A stretch of DNA of 64,000 nucleotides from Myoxocephalus aenaeus (taxonomy: Eukaryota > Chordata > Actinopteri > Perciformes > Cottidae), in the NCBI GenBank assembly GCA_038501785.1, contig JBAMJR010000024.1, positions 1,856,501 through 1,920,500 on the forward strand, given 5' to 3'. A program made the position numbers and the translations under genes. This document shows, in pieces, positions 1-49,304 of this stretch (position 1 is the first letter of the stretch; each line of letters opens with the position of its first letter). The notes under the pieces were generated by a model that saw only the letters and a program-made list of their open reading frames with translations, searched no databases and was not told the origin of the DNA.

Positions 1-2349
<2,349 letters not shown>

Positions 2350-2477
2350 ATCATCATCTGAGGCAGTGGCACTCTTGGGTACAGTATGTCAGCCTCCCTC
2401 CTCCCACATGTTCAGTTCTGTCAACACGTGCATCGGTCAACGCACACACACACACGAGTTGTTTTCAGACAGCTTCC

Positions 2478-2483
2478 TTTATT
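2478..2483 (-). terminator. Probable colgalt2 polyadenylation signal
   Basis: The plus strand reads TTTATT, which is AATAAA on the minus strand, about 440 bases after the colgalt2 stop codon. Just downstream in the transcript direction is a GT-rich stretch (minus-strand GTGTGTGTG at about 2443-2454), as expected for a downstream cleavage element. The cleavage site itself is inferred. Confidence 0.45.
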
Positions 2484-2922
2484 CTTTTGCTGTCCATAAA
2501 AAAAAAAAAATCAAATCTGATCTTTTTAAATAACAATCTTCCTAAACATAAAAATTGATTCGTGGGAATTATTTAGTTTTTTTTTTATTATGTTAGCCGT
2601 CTTCCACGTGTTGCTGAAGTTTTTTCACGGGCTGTAACTCTCTCCACGTGCCCAGAGGAGGCACATGGGGAATAAATAAAGCTTTTCTCAAAGGCCTGCT
2701 GGCCCTCGTCCCAGTTTCTCTTCTTCCTCTCCTCAGTGTCCCTTCATCAGGCAGCAGAGTAGATTGACATCTTCACTCTGCTTTTATCCACTTGGACATC
2801 AGTGTGTGTATATATGTACAGTATATATGTGTGAATTAATGTACAGTATGTCAGCTTGTAGTTCAAGTGTCTTTTTTCCAAGTGTGTGGACACGCAAGTC
2901 TTTCTTTCCGAGCGTCAGCTCA

Positions 2923-25148
<22,226 letters not shown>

Positions 25149-25196
25149 TAGACCTGGACTAGACCTGGACCTGGACTAGACCTGGACCTGGACTCC
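25149..25196 (-). repeat. Minisatellite in the colgalt2 5' UTR
   Basis: Tandem copies of TAGACCTGGAC and CTGGAC lie directly before the start codon. They should be transcribed as 5' UTR. On the transcript strand they read as repeated GTCCAG/GTCTAG. Confidence 0.7.
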
Positions 25197-25400
25197 TGAG
25201 GCTGAGCGAGAGAGTGGAGAGAGTAAGCGAGGCGGGGAGGGAGTCACGGAGGTAGGGAGGGAGAGAGGGGTAGGGAGGTGAAAGAGGGGGATAGGCTGTT
25301 ACCCCTCCTACACCCGTATGGCTGCTGCTGCTCTGAAAACTCTTCCCCCTTTTAATGAAAAAGAGTGCAAAGATAATAAAAAACTAAATGTCTCATGAAC
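25197..25400 (-). promoter_or_regulatory. Probable colgalt2 promoter region
   Basis: A CpG- and GC-rich stretch surrounds exon 1, with a GC-box-like GGCGGGGAGG near 25231 and a TATA-like ATTAAAAGG on the minus strand near 25350. A start site between about 25200 and 25330 is inferred only from its position before the start codon. Confidence 0.4.
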
Positions 25401-28229
25401 ACACAAACCACTAATTATTCAGTTTGAACGGAGCTTTCCGTCAGTGCTTTCATTCAATATTTGTCAACAAAATGTGGAGGACACCGTGTTCTAAACACAT
25501 CATTACCCATGATGCCTGCTGGTTGCAGCCTGTAAGTTTTGTTTCTCCTCCTTTTATTAATTCTACTTCCTGCACGTGTCTGTTCTTTTCCATATGCTGT
25601 CGACCCTTGACAGCACATTGGATGCTGCAGAGCTCTGACATCAACCTTCTGTCAGCCGGCTGCACTTTTCTTACGTCTTTTAAATTAAGAGAAGTTTATG
25701 TAAGTTACAGCAGCAAAAGTATATATTTGTATTGCATCGAGGGGTTAACTTTGACTTTCACCGCCCTATTTATCATCTACAAGCAGTACATGTATAAACA
25801 ACACATCGCAGTATAGTTATAATATCAAGAATACATTTATTGTATTTGAAATATAAAGATGCATGGTGACAGGAGTGACCTCAATCACGGGAATGTGTTT
25901 TTTTTATATAAATATGGAGAAATACTGTAAATTGCAACTAACCAAGACAGGTGAGACAATTCAAAAAGAAAGCGCATTAGTAAAGCTAATTGCAGGATTA
26001 AAAGTGGCATGAACTTACTGATAACATCAACGGCATCTATGAAAAAAGTTTCTTTACGGCAAAAAAGAAAAACATTGAACAATCATGGCACCAAAACAAA
26101 ACATTCAACGAGTGCATAAGGGAAGAAACTGTGTCAAAACCAATATGACACCGTGACACAAAAATGTCACCAAAACACTTTCCAACTTTCCAAACTCCCC
26201 ACAGAAAATCAGAAGTTTGCTGTAAATATGTTGTGCAGCGACGTAAAACCGATATCTACAAATATATACCTCCAGCTCCAGAAGTTGGCACCCATGCTCC
26301 CAATGCTATCATAATATTATACCGCGTGTTCTTTTATGATTACAGTAATCCTCTAGTAACCTTTTTTAATTGCAGTGCAGTCACAGCACAGACAGACAGC
26401 TTACTTCTGTCCCCGTCTCGACTCTGCTCTGTTTATTTAAGCTAGGATCTCTGCCACTTGCTAATGTTTTCCCTCCTCGTCGAGGTAATGAGAGTACTCT
26501 GCCATGTCCCCTGTTGTTGGATGCTCTTAGTCACTGCGGATGACAGACAGACAGACTGCAAGAGAGACAGACAGCGAGACAGACAGACAGAGAGCAATGA
26601 TTTCAATCTGTCGGGGTAATCCATTAGCTCCCTCTAGTGCTTTCCTAAAGACAGTTAAGAACTGTAACACGAGGGGGTCCACTACAAAGTCATAATCTCC
26701 CCCCACACACACACACATATATAGAAACTTGCCCAGACAACACTGAAAATTCACAGTGTTCACAAAAAGGGGAAGGTTCGCTGACCTTTTAAGCCCACAT
26801 TCTAGCTTCCATTCCTGCACAAAGCTGTTTAAAACAAAGGGCAGAGATCAGGATCATCAAACTTGACTTTGTATGTTTAGCTTCCTAACTGAAATGAAGG
26901 GAAAATGCATGTAACTAAATGACAAAAACAAAAACTTCATCTCATCTCTCTGCACTTTCTACTCCGTTTTGAAAAAACAACCTCACCCTGTTGGCCCAGT
27001 GTCAGGCTTCAACACCGGGGCCGTCCATGCTATATTTTCATTCTTCAAACGGCTCGTGCACTCCCTCTCTCACAGCAAAACGCCTGCTTTGTAATTTTGG
27101 TCGCGTACTTGACATGCAGCCATTTGTGTCTCTGCAGCCGAACTACGGATGACAGACAGACCCGAACTGTATCATTTTTGTATAGTTATGTTTGGGATAA
27201 ATGTATGTTTTAAAGACGGCCAAGCTTTTGGTTTGTTAAACTCATGGCTGCAGGGAAAGCGTAGCTTCAAATAGCAGGGTAAATCCTTCAATAAGTAGGT
27301 TCAATAAATAGAAAGCTATGCCATTCAGAAAACTGCAGGAAAATATGTACCACACGTTGTATTTTCTTTTATTCTTTGTAAAAGCAGGCACAGAAAAATG
27401 TAGAAGGCTAAAGGACTGTGGCACCTCCTCACAAGGTTAGTTTGAAAGAAACATACTGATTCACAGTTTTCTACTGTAAGGGCCTGAGGGGAAGTGTGAC
27501 TGGAGGCCTCTACATTTCTGCTAGGGGAATCCACCCACTCCCGTATGACAGCATTGTGAACAGGTGTGGGTAGCCTCACACCGGGGGCTGATCTCCTCAT
27601 CAGGGGAAATAAAAGACAATCAGAGAAGATTGTCACATGCTGAGAGAGGAGCTGTCAGTCTCTTTCCCCACAACAGCTCCAGGGTTATATTTTAAACCGG
27701 TTAGTTGGGTATCAGCCCGGCTGTTTTATTTTTGATTTGTTTTATTGTTTTGCAATAGGTCTCCTGAAGGAGCTAGATTTCCTATTTTGTTTGACTTCGG
27801 ATAAATAACCCAACTCTCTTTGATTGCTGTGTTGCCACTATTTCCCTCGTCCTCCGTACAATATATAATGGGGTCTTGAACCAAAACAAACTGCCTTGAG
27901 CCTCAAACATGAGATATTATCAGTGCAGCACATTACATTGTAGTTTACAGTCTGGTGAGGCTCAGTGGAAACGAGTGATTTCAGGAGAGGGAAAGGCCTC
28001 CACTCTCATTGAAAATTCATTGAGCTAATTTATGTGCGTGTCTGTCTGAGTGGGTGGTTTAGGACTTTGTGCCTTCTTCGGGGCTGTCAGTGTGATGCAC
28101 GGCTCTAATATAGTGCTTGATCATGCAGAGCGCTCTCCAAGGGAGCCCTGTGTATGCGCATGTGTGTCAGCGTCATGGAAAAGAAGGAACCAGCAGATGG
28201 TGCTCTTGTTTTATCCTTGAAGAGCTTTA

Positions 28230-28269
<40 letters not shown>

Positions 28270-30405
28270 GTCTTATGGTAACTTGGGTCCAGACGGTGCG
28301 AGAGAAAAACACTCCTCCCAGTCAAATGTTTGAGACTGTCGTGTCACTATCTGCTGCACAGCCACAGCCTCCTCGGTGGGCTCCAATCACCAGGCGCTGA
28401 CTACTTGCCCAGATTATTTGAATTTGGCAGATTGCAGTAAAATACAATACCAGTGGAGAAGCACAAAGCATTCTGGCTCTCTGGCTATCCATTTCAGTAG
28501 TCTGCTGGTCACTCCATCGATGCAGGGTATTCACAAACAATGTCCAATATTGTCAATTGTGCTTTCAGACAGTTGCATAATTGTTCACGGATAAAATATG
28601 ATGTTTACACTGAACAATTAGCTTCCTGGGATTTAAGTAGGTCACTTCTTGTGGATGTGTGGCATGAATGCAAATGCACCCAAATTCTACCTTCCAAAAG
28701 CCTTGGCCTCCCCCTCTTGTGACTTGCTTCTTTGCCAAGGTAATCCAGAGTATGGATCTGCATGGAGAGGCTTTACATACAAATGGATGGGGAGCCGAAA
28801 GAGAAGCCGCTGGGCTATGGTGTGTGTGCTGGAGATGGATGGGAAATGCATACTTTTCCACACTGACAGAGCTAAATTGTTACAACGCTGGCGCTGACAC
28901 ATCTCTAAATGAATGAGTTTGGAGCTAAAAGAGGAAGATTGCTCCAAAGTGGTCGTGGGCAGCGAGGACCTGCTGGAGAGAGTTAAGACACCGAGCAAAG
29001 GCCTGCTGGGCATGCAGGCAGGGATCCATCCAGCCATCCCGTTGTCTCTCAGTTGACTCATGCTCTAGACGTGGGCAATGTTTGCATGTAAACACGCACG
29101 ATCTCTCACTCTCTCACACACACACACACACAGAAAATTCAATAGGGACGTGAAAGAGACCGATTTTTTCCGGTCATTATGTAAACCTGCCAAGAAGTAA
29201 CACAAACCTTTTTGATTCATGAAAATTAAATCTGCCTAAAACAGTTTTAAACATTAGATGACCAATATTTTGTCCATTCAGCTTTTGCAACAACAAGCTG
29301 GTAACATTTTACTGCTCCCACGTTTGCACAGTTTTTTTTCTGCACACTTTTTACAAATTCTGTCTCTTATCTGCTTTTCCTCTGACTTCCTTCTCTGTTT
29401 TTGCTTTGTTATGACCATAACAAAAAGGGAGACACACCATAAGAACCTTTTAGCTTGAGGGGAATTTCATATATACAGTATGTAATGTGGGAATCAGGGG
29501 TGTCAGTTGTGTGTGTGGTGCATAAATGGAAGTTATGTGTGTTCAGATGTTGTAAAGGTGCGAGACAAAACATAAAGTTAGACTAAGGCAACATAACAAA
29601 CCAAGAAGCAGAGACCTGCAGCAGACCGAGACCATTAGCAGCACCAGGTGTTCCTCGTTGGCCCCAACGAGCCCCTGCCAACTGGAAAACACAGGGAAGG
29701 GCAGCATTCATCACGCCTTAAAACTTATTATGCTACAGAAATGTGTAGATTTGTAGGAATAACAAAAAGTAAGGTAAAACCACAGTTATATGTGTTGGCT
29801 AGTTAAGACTAGTTGGACTACAGATTGTTTTCTGACCTATTTCCTGTCACTGAAAAATCTATTTTAATGTTCCTTCATCTCAGTAATTGAGTTTGTCACA
29901 CCACATTTATAATAAATAAATTCATGAAATAAAAAGATGGCAAAAAAAATGCATGTTTTACAACTTGTATAGCTCGCACACAGTTTGGCTTCAAACGTCG
30001 AAGGCCTTTTCTCTCATCTTCACTGCGAGGTTTTGAGGGTTGGAACTGGATCTCATATGCAAGCTGCATATGCTGAAAAGGCCCAATCTGTGATTCAGAT
30101 ATAAACACGAGGGCCATCCCAGCAGGAACATTCAAAACACAGGAACCTGCTGTCACTCCCAGATTGATTGGCAGGTCTTTTAATAAATGGATTAATTTGA
30201 GGCATCAACGAAAGCCAAGTTGTAAATGTTTCAGAAGCTGCAAACGGCAAAGCAATATCTGAGTTGACAAGAAACATGTTTTTGACACATTTTCAGTTAT
30301 GACTGTGAATTTGGCTCAGACTAATTCAAGGAGTTGGACCTTAAATCACAATCGCAGCCAAGAACACGTTGTACCCTAATGAGGTCTCTCACGTTGGGCT
30401 CTATT

Positions 30406-30438
<33 letters not shown>

Positions 30439-31329
30439 GACAGACAGGAGGTGTGGGCTCTTTATTGGTACTTACGTCAGGGTGGAAAGAACAATTTCTT
30501 GCCTATATTCCCGTCTGAGGTTAACAGGCAACATCAGTCTCTTCCTCGCTCTCTCACTCCCACAATCTCTCTTTCCCAACTCCCTCCTCTTAATTTCTCG
30601 CTCTCGCTCTCACCTCGCCCACCTTGCTCTCCCCCTCTCTGTCTGTCTGCTTCCAACATGCATTTATTTCTCTGCTGTGAGCGCTGGCCCACAGGGACCC
30701 TTTCACATTGCTGATGTGCACAGTGGCTGCTGATTGTAACCTCATGTGCCCCTGCTAGTGAGTCATGCGAGGTTAAAAAAAGGGAGTTTGTGTGTATGTG
30801 TGTGTGTGTTAGAGAGAGACAGTTGGGAAAAAGCCACTGACTACTTTCATGATGTGGCAATCAACTTAACCACTGACACTCGCTCAAAGCGTTATATAAT
30901 CCATTCCCACAGGGTGCACAATAGGCCAATTCTCGGGGCAGATATTGATTCAGCACGGTTGGGTTTCAGATACTACACACGCATCATGCAGTCATTTGTG
31001 AAAAAAAGTTACTTGTTAATCACTAATATCACTCAGTTAGCCATTGGAAGGACAGCTGCTGAGTGTCCTAATCTATACTGATGGATTACTACTATTTATT
31101 GGACTAGAACAAGCTGTGCTTCCATGTTTGATGGGCTCTTATCATCGACTTCCCTGCACGTACACTCCCATAACAGGGCCATAAAATAATAAATTGCAAC
31201 AAAACATAATCAACACGATTTATGTGCCTCACGTTTTGTTGTGTTTGACTATTTTAACCTGCCAAAAAAGAAACAGTGACATTAAAAAGCTCATATGGAA
31301 AATATGTAAGCAAACACTATTTATACGAA

Positions 31330-31720
31330 CCAACGGATACAGAGAAACATTATTACTAATTTGAAGATGGGGTTGTGTCCACCTGACAAATATTTGTGCA
31401 GCATTTCCTCCCTTTTAGCTACGTTTTGGTCTCCACAACTCCAGAGGGAGATACGGAGCAAGATGCTAAATGCTCCACTACGTTTCAATAACTTGGTCTG
31501 TATTCCATGTGGGCAGGGAGTGTATAATGGGTTAATCAGAGCTCTTTTAATGAAGCGGACAGAAACTATGCTGATGAGAGCTGTGAGAGTGAACCCAAAC
31601 GGTACATTTGCAGGCCAGAAAAACAGTAGAATGAACGGAAACATGCTATAAATGTCTGTAGAGCTGAAGGGACCTCCTGGTGATAATTCTTCCCTTACAC
31701 ATTACAATTAGTCATTTGAT
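31330..31720. repeat. Dispersed fish repeat, family Y, copy 1
   Basis: It shares 'gatgctaaatgctccac', 'ggttaatcagagct' and 'caactccagagggagata' with the segments at about 34970-35350 and 47310-47560. The three copies are unequally long and diverged. Family name unknown. Confidence 0.55.
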
Positions 31721-32208
31721 CCATTTAGCTTTAATTGGTTTTATTTTCAGAATTATTGTAGTTTGAAGTGGGCCTATGTAAACAAAAGTGACAACTGTGG
31801 GATAATGTTAAATATTAAAACATAGTATAAAAGTAGCCAAGGGGAGAAGTTACATAAAATCATTAAAAATACACATCAAGTCAAACTGAATCAGCAATGA
31901 CAGTTACACAGTAACACTTGCTAACATGAGCTAAAAACGAGCCACCTTTAACTTTCCAGACCGAGTAAGGATGTTGCAGCTGGTTGTATTGATCTGTGCA
32001 AGGGAGTGTTTTAATTCTCATGAATTTAACTTGTCGTCTAAGAAGAATAATGTATCAGATGTTGTTCTCGTGCTTCTTTTATGTAAAGCTCTTTGGATTG
32101 CCTGCATTTGAAAGATGTTTAACTGGCTTTGCCTCAGAGATGAGGCTGAGTTTGAATTTGTTCGAGTCATGTCTTCTCAAAGACATTTATCTCCCAGATA
32201 TTGTTTGA

Positions 32209-32211
<3 letters not shown>

Positions 32212-32295
<84 letters not shown>
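32212..32295. repeat. (TA)n microsatellite, about 42 units
   Basis: A pure TA run of about 84 bases. It is self-complementary and could extrude as a cruciform. Confidence 0.97.
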
Positions 32296-32300
<5 letters not shown>

Positions 32301-32760
32301 CTAAATATACTTAAAGCTGTTTACTTTCACCCTGAACTGAATCTATCATATGCTATTTTTATTAAGTTAGACATTTTTGATGGATTAGTTAAAAAAAAAA
32401 AAAATCATGGTGAATGATTTTATGTTTCCAAGTTGAACCTAGGAAGAAAAATCTAATAAATATTAAAATGCCCCTGGCACACATGTAATGTTACATTTTG
32501 TATTTCGTGAAATGACACTTTGCTTTCAAAAACACATTACCTCCCAGACTGCAGTACTGACATTGTGCCAACAGGCGGCATTGCCCAGTCTTGTGCCTGG
32601 ACTGCATGGCTCTGGGCAGCATGACCACAGGAAAATAGACTTCACACCCCTCAGTGCACTGCCAGCATGACGCTGCTCCATTACTCAGCTTTCTGGCGAC
32701 ACACAAGTTCGCACGCAACGCACACACTAAGATGCCACACAAAATAAGAGCTTCTTCGTT

Positions 32761-32766
32761 TTTATT
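32761..32766 (-). terminator. Probable c1orf21 polyadenylation signal
   Basis: Minus-strand AATAAA, with a GT-rich stretch (minus 'tagtgtgtgcgttgcgtg') about 30 bases downstream. If used, it gives a 3' UTR of about 1.5 kb. Confidence 0.45.
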
Positions 32767-33080
32767 TTTAATAGAAAACAAAAAAAAAGGTATTCAAAAA
32801 TAATAGAACAGGAAGTATCCGGTAAAGATGACAAAAAAAATTAAAAAGTGATCTGTGTCTACAGGGCAACGACGCATCCTTCCCTCGAGCCCAGCCCCGT
32901 TTTCTGTGTGTGTGTGTGTGTGTGTGAACACTGAATCAAAGCGGAAACAGAGCTTTATGATGCACACGACAGTCTGCTGGTGAAATGAAAAGGGATACAA
33001 TGTGTGTTTGTTTGTATGGTTTATATGTACATGCTGAGGTGTGTTGGAATGAGAATGTGCTACGATATGTACAATAAAAG

Positions 33081-33128
<48 letters not shown>

Positions 33129-34224
33129 CTTGGATCTGCAGTATTATGGTATTTGAAGGAGGATGGATTGGGTTGAGACACATGATCTGAATGAACACAG
33201 CTTCAGTCTGCCTGCTGTAGTGAGGAGGATGATAATGGAATTGGTGATGATGATGATGCACTACAAAGGAAGCCAAGAGTAAAATAAACGGAAGAAAATA
33301 ACATCAGAAAAGGGGGGGAAATAGCTGAACATGTAGCTGCGAAACACAATAAAAAAAAAATAAAGGTCCTTGACTTCAGAAGGCAGGAGGAGTTTAGAGT
33401 TTCTAAATCACCGGCTCGCTCCCTTACTCTCTCTTATTAAAATATCACACATTTGTCATTCTCTTTCCTCACCCGCCCTCACCCATTCTCTCAGTCCCTC
33501 ATGGCCCAGTTGGCCCAGTTGGCCCGGCTGTAGGTAGGCAGGCCAAAAAGTTCAGTGTGGATCCTGGTGGTGTTACGCAACTCCTCTGCCTTCACCACCT
33601 TGTCTTCCCGGGGCCTCCTTTCTTCTTTACTCTTGTGTCTCAGTCCCCCACACACCCACCAAGGACATTGGTCCGTACTGGGGAGCTCCATATTTGGGAG
33701 TTCCCTTGTCCAAATGCATGGGTTAAATATTCAGAATCGAACCACGGAGGTACAGCCGGATAGATACAGAGGGACAGACGGAGGGATGAGGAGCCGTTAT
33801 CCTGCTTGGTGAAATTACTCAGTTGGAGCCGACCGTCTCCCGCTCGTCACGTCCTCCACCGCCTCTCCCTCCTTTCATCTGTCTGTCCCTTCATCGCTCC
33901 GCCACCTCCATCTGTCCGCTCAGGCGCCTGAAGGGGTGAGGATGCCTGTAGTCTCTGAAGAAAGTGCTCTTCATCCCATTTTCTCTCTTTCTCTCTTTCT
34001 CTCTCCTCTCTCTCACATGGACCCACCACTCTTTCGATTAAAATACTATCTTTGCCATACGTCCAGAAACACACACATGCTCATACCAACACATACAGTG
34101 TCCCGTCACTGGTAAAACACTGATTCAACTCTCACTCAGGCACACACGTCCACATTTACACACACACACACACACACACGCGTTGTGAGGCTCTCTGTGA
34201 GGGTGAATCTCGGGGGCCTCTGTG
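32767..34224 (-). other. Probable c1orf21 3' UTR
   Basis: The stretch between the c1orf21 stop and the candidate polyadenylation signal. It contains (GT)n at 33083-33126, shorter repeats near 32907-32925 and 34158-34180, and a 66-codon minus-strand open frame at 33491-33691 discussed in the findings. Assignment as UTR is inferred. Confidence 0.45.
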
Positions 34225-46470
<12,246 letters not shown>

Positions 46471-47309
46471 GGCCTTCACACTCTGAAGCCTCTCCTCATC
46501 TCACTCTCACCTGGACAAGGACGGAGACAAACATCACGGAGATGAGCGACGCTGCCGCCTTTCTTTTCACAGCGTACTTTTACAGACATCAAAAGCCGGT
46601 TGTTTGCGATATTTCAAAAAACAACCAGCGCCAGTCACTGTGGAACACTTCTTTTTTTTTTTTTTTTTCAGCTTTTTTTTAGATTTGCGTCCCCCTTCAA
46701 AAAGAGGACACCTCGGAGGAGGGTGCTATAAAACGCCACACTTATTTATTTCGAAGAAAAAAAAGGTTCCCGGAGACCTCGAGCCAGGAAACGCGTTTCC
46801 TTTCCGCTTCACAGAAGTGTTTATGTCCCACCTGGTGTTCAGAGGCACAAATGTGGGTTGAGTCATAATATAAAAATCGGGAGAAGAGTGAAGTGAGCAT
46901 TTACACGCGCGGGATGCAGATTATTTCTGTTCGGGCTAAACATAGCCACAGCCGTTACACGTGGAGTGGGTGAATAAACAAGACAATCTGGTTTGAAGCG
47001 GCAAATGCATTAGCATTTTGATTATATTCATATTAGATTAAGATATTGCATTATATAAACGGCATTGATGATTCTTTTTGGGTTAATAAATGGATTGCTG
47101 TTGAATTTCTAAATCATAAAAGGAATCATTCCCATCACAAGAAAACAAAAAAAAACAAGCAGAACTGTTTCACTACTCCTGAAAAGGGAAAAGGGATTCA
47201 ACTGTTCAATATAAAAGAAACAAAAGCCTGAAATGATTTCGTATTTTTAGGTGAGGAAATACTTTAAGAGGTTATCAATAATATGGCGAATGTGGAGGCA
47301 AGCAGTCGA

Positions 47310-47560
47310 CTATTTAGACATCCAGCAGACACGGAGCAATATTCACTCTCCTCACAGCTCTGTTTTGATCTCCATCAACTCCTGAGGGAAATATCTGACT
47401 CATTAGCTGCTAAATGCTTCATTATATTCACCAGCTAGTCTCTAACGCTGTCTGTCTGCTGTGTGGTGCCGGGAAGGCAGCGTACAGTGGGTTTATAGCA
47501 GCTTGCTCGACTTAAAATAGCTGCCTGCTTTGGCTGGAGATGAGAGTTAAGAATAAAAAA
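47310..47560. repeat. Dispersed fish repeat, family Y, copy 3
   Basis: Contains 'attagctgctaaatgcttc', 'accagctagtctctaacg' and 'gtacagtgggtttatagcag', matching the other two copies. Confidence 0.6.
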
Positions 47561-49267
47561 ATAAAAAATAAAAATAAAAAAGATTTTTTAAATCGAGACG
47601 ATGGCGAAGCAAATTAAATAGTTTGACCTTGCGGTACAAAAGGTCGACTAAACCATCACAAACGAATGTGCAAATTGATTCAACTGGAGAAAAAAAAAAA
47701 AGGAACCAGACGACCGTGACGTATCATATTACTCAAAAAGATACGGGGAACAAAAGCGGCAACCATGTTTTCAGTTTCAGCAACCAAGAGCCGACACCTG
47801 ATTAGTAAGTAAGTGACGAGCACTTCATTACCGTTCAGAAAAGAGGAAAGAGAAGACCTCCGACACGTCACCGTCAGTCAATCACACACAGCCAGACACA
47901 TTATGTTACAGAGCGTCTCCATGCCACTCACACACGCCATATGCTGTGTCTCACACTCACACACACACACACACACACACACGGAGAGGAAGCCAATGAT
48001 TACCCATCACTAAAATGAAATCTGCAGCTTCGGTACATTAGTGAGAGGAGGAGAGCTGAGGGGGCTGAAGAGGCTTTTTTTTCTCCTTTTGGAGCGGCAG
48101 AAAAGACAAAGTGAGAGGGAGGAGGGCTGAGATGAAGGGGGACAGGGGTGACGGAAAAAAGATGGAAAAACAGGCGGGATAGAAAGAGGCCGCCCCGGAG
48201 AGAAAGACGGGCACAGAGCTTCAAAAGAGCGCCGCCTGCACCGCCTCCCTCCTTCAGCGATCCTCAGAGCGTTTGAAGTCGACGGGAGGCCGCCGGTGTT
48301 TCCTCGGGCCTCCATCCCTCTGGGACACGACACACAGGTGTGTTTACAGGATCGTTCCAGTTTAGCAAAACATGGCCGACGGGCCGACTTTCTCTTTCAC
48401 TACGTTCCCAGATGAGTCACTTTTTTGTATTAGGAAACTCAAAACTACCATTTCAACGTGTGAACATAATTAAATATTCAATCTGTGATGATCTGTCCAA
48501 AACTAAAATCCCCAGTGTGAGAGTGAAGCAGACGCTGACTCATAATGTATTTCATGCTCTGCTGGTTTATAAATAAGACAAACAAAACATTTTGACAATA
48601 CTGGGAATCATTAAAAGTCTGATACCCGATATCTGTCCTTTTTAACACATAACAGCACATTAATTATATATTCCTTACATAGATTTTCTGAGAGTATTTT
48701 TTACCATGAATTCAATACCGAATATGACATTTTATATTTTTATTTGTCCTTGATTTCTGGGAGAGAAACTATAATTGAGACACTGCCTTGAAATATATAT
48801 GTGACATTTCAGCAAAGCAAGCTCTTATTACTCGCTGCAGCCATTTCAGTAAACTAGGCAATGGCGTTCTCATGGTTATCACAGATGGGAAGAAACCGAC
48901 ACCACATCAAAGCGTATAGTTTAGGATTCAGTGATGTGGGCTGCGTTAAATTTGAATTTGTTCAAATTGGATTTTTTTTTTTTTAAAGTGGCAGCGCTAT
49001 GGAGTACAATGTCATAATCAAAACTATAAATACAAGTCTCCGGTGTAAATGAACCATCCGTGCGTGTGTGTGTGTGTGCGTGTGCGTGTGCGTGTGCGTG
49101 TGTGTAGTAGAGGATATGGGAATTTGTATGGGAATCTCTTTCTCAACTCTCCAGGTAAAATTACATTCATCTCTGGAGCTCGAGCAGAGCTTACACATGC
49201 ATTTCTCAAAAGGGCCCGTGGGTGAGAGGAGGCTTTACCATGGGAGAGCGAATCAAGACTCTGTGTG

Positions 49268-49304
<37 letters not shown>

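Larger units (their letters stand above)
25401..32744. other. Intergenic region between colgalt2 and c1orf21
   Basis: About 7.3 kb with no supportable gene on either strand. In the human order TSEN15 lies here, but I found no frame resembling it. Contents are short CA runs (26703-26716, 28243-28268, 29118-29131), a repeat copy at about 31330-31720 and a long (TA)n at 32212-32295. Confidence 0.6.

Noticed and set aside
25401..32744. A search by eye for tsen15 exons
   Set aside because: No frame resembled TSEN15. Short exons could be missed, so absence is not proven.
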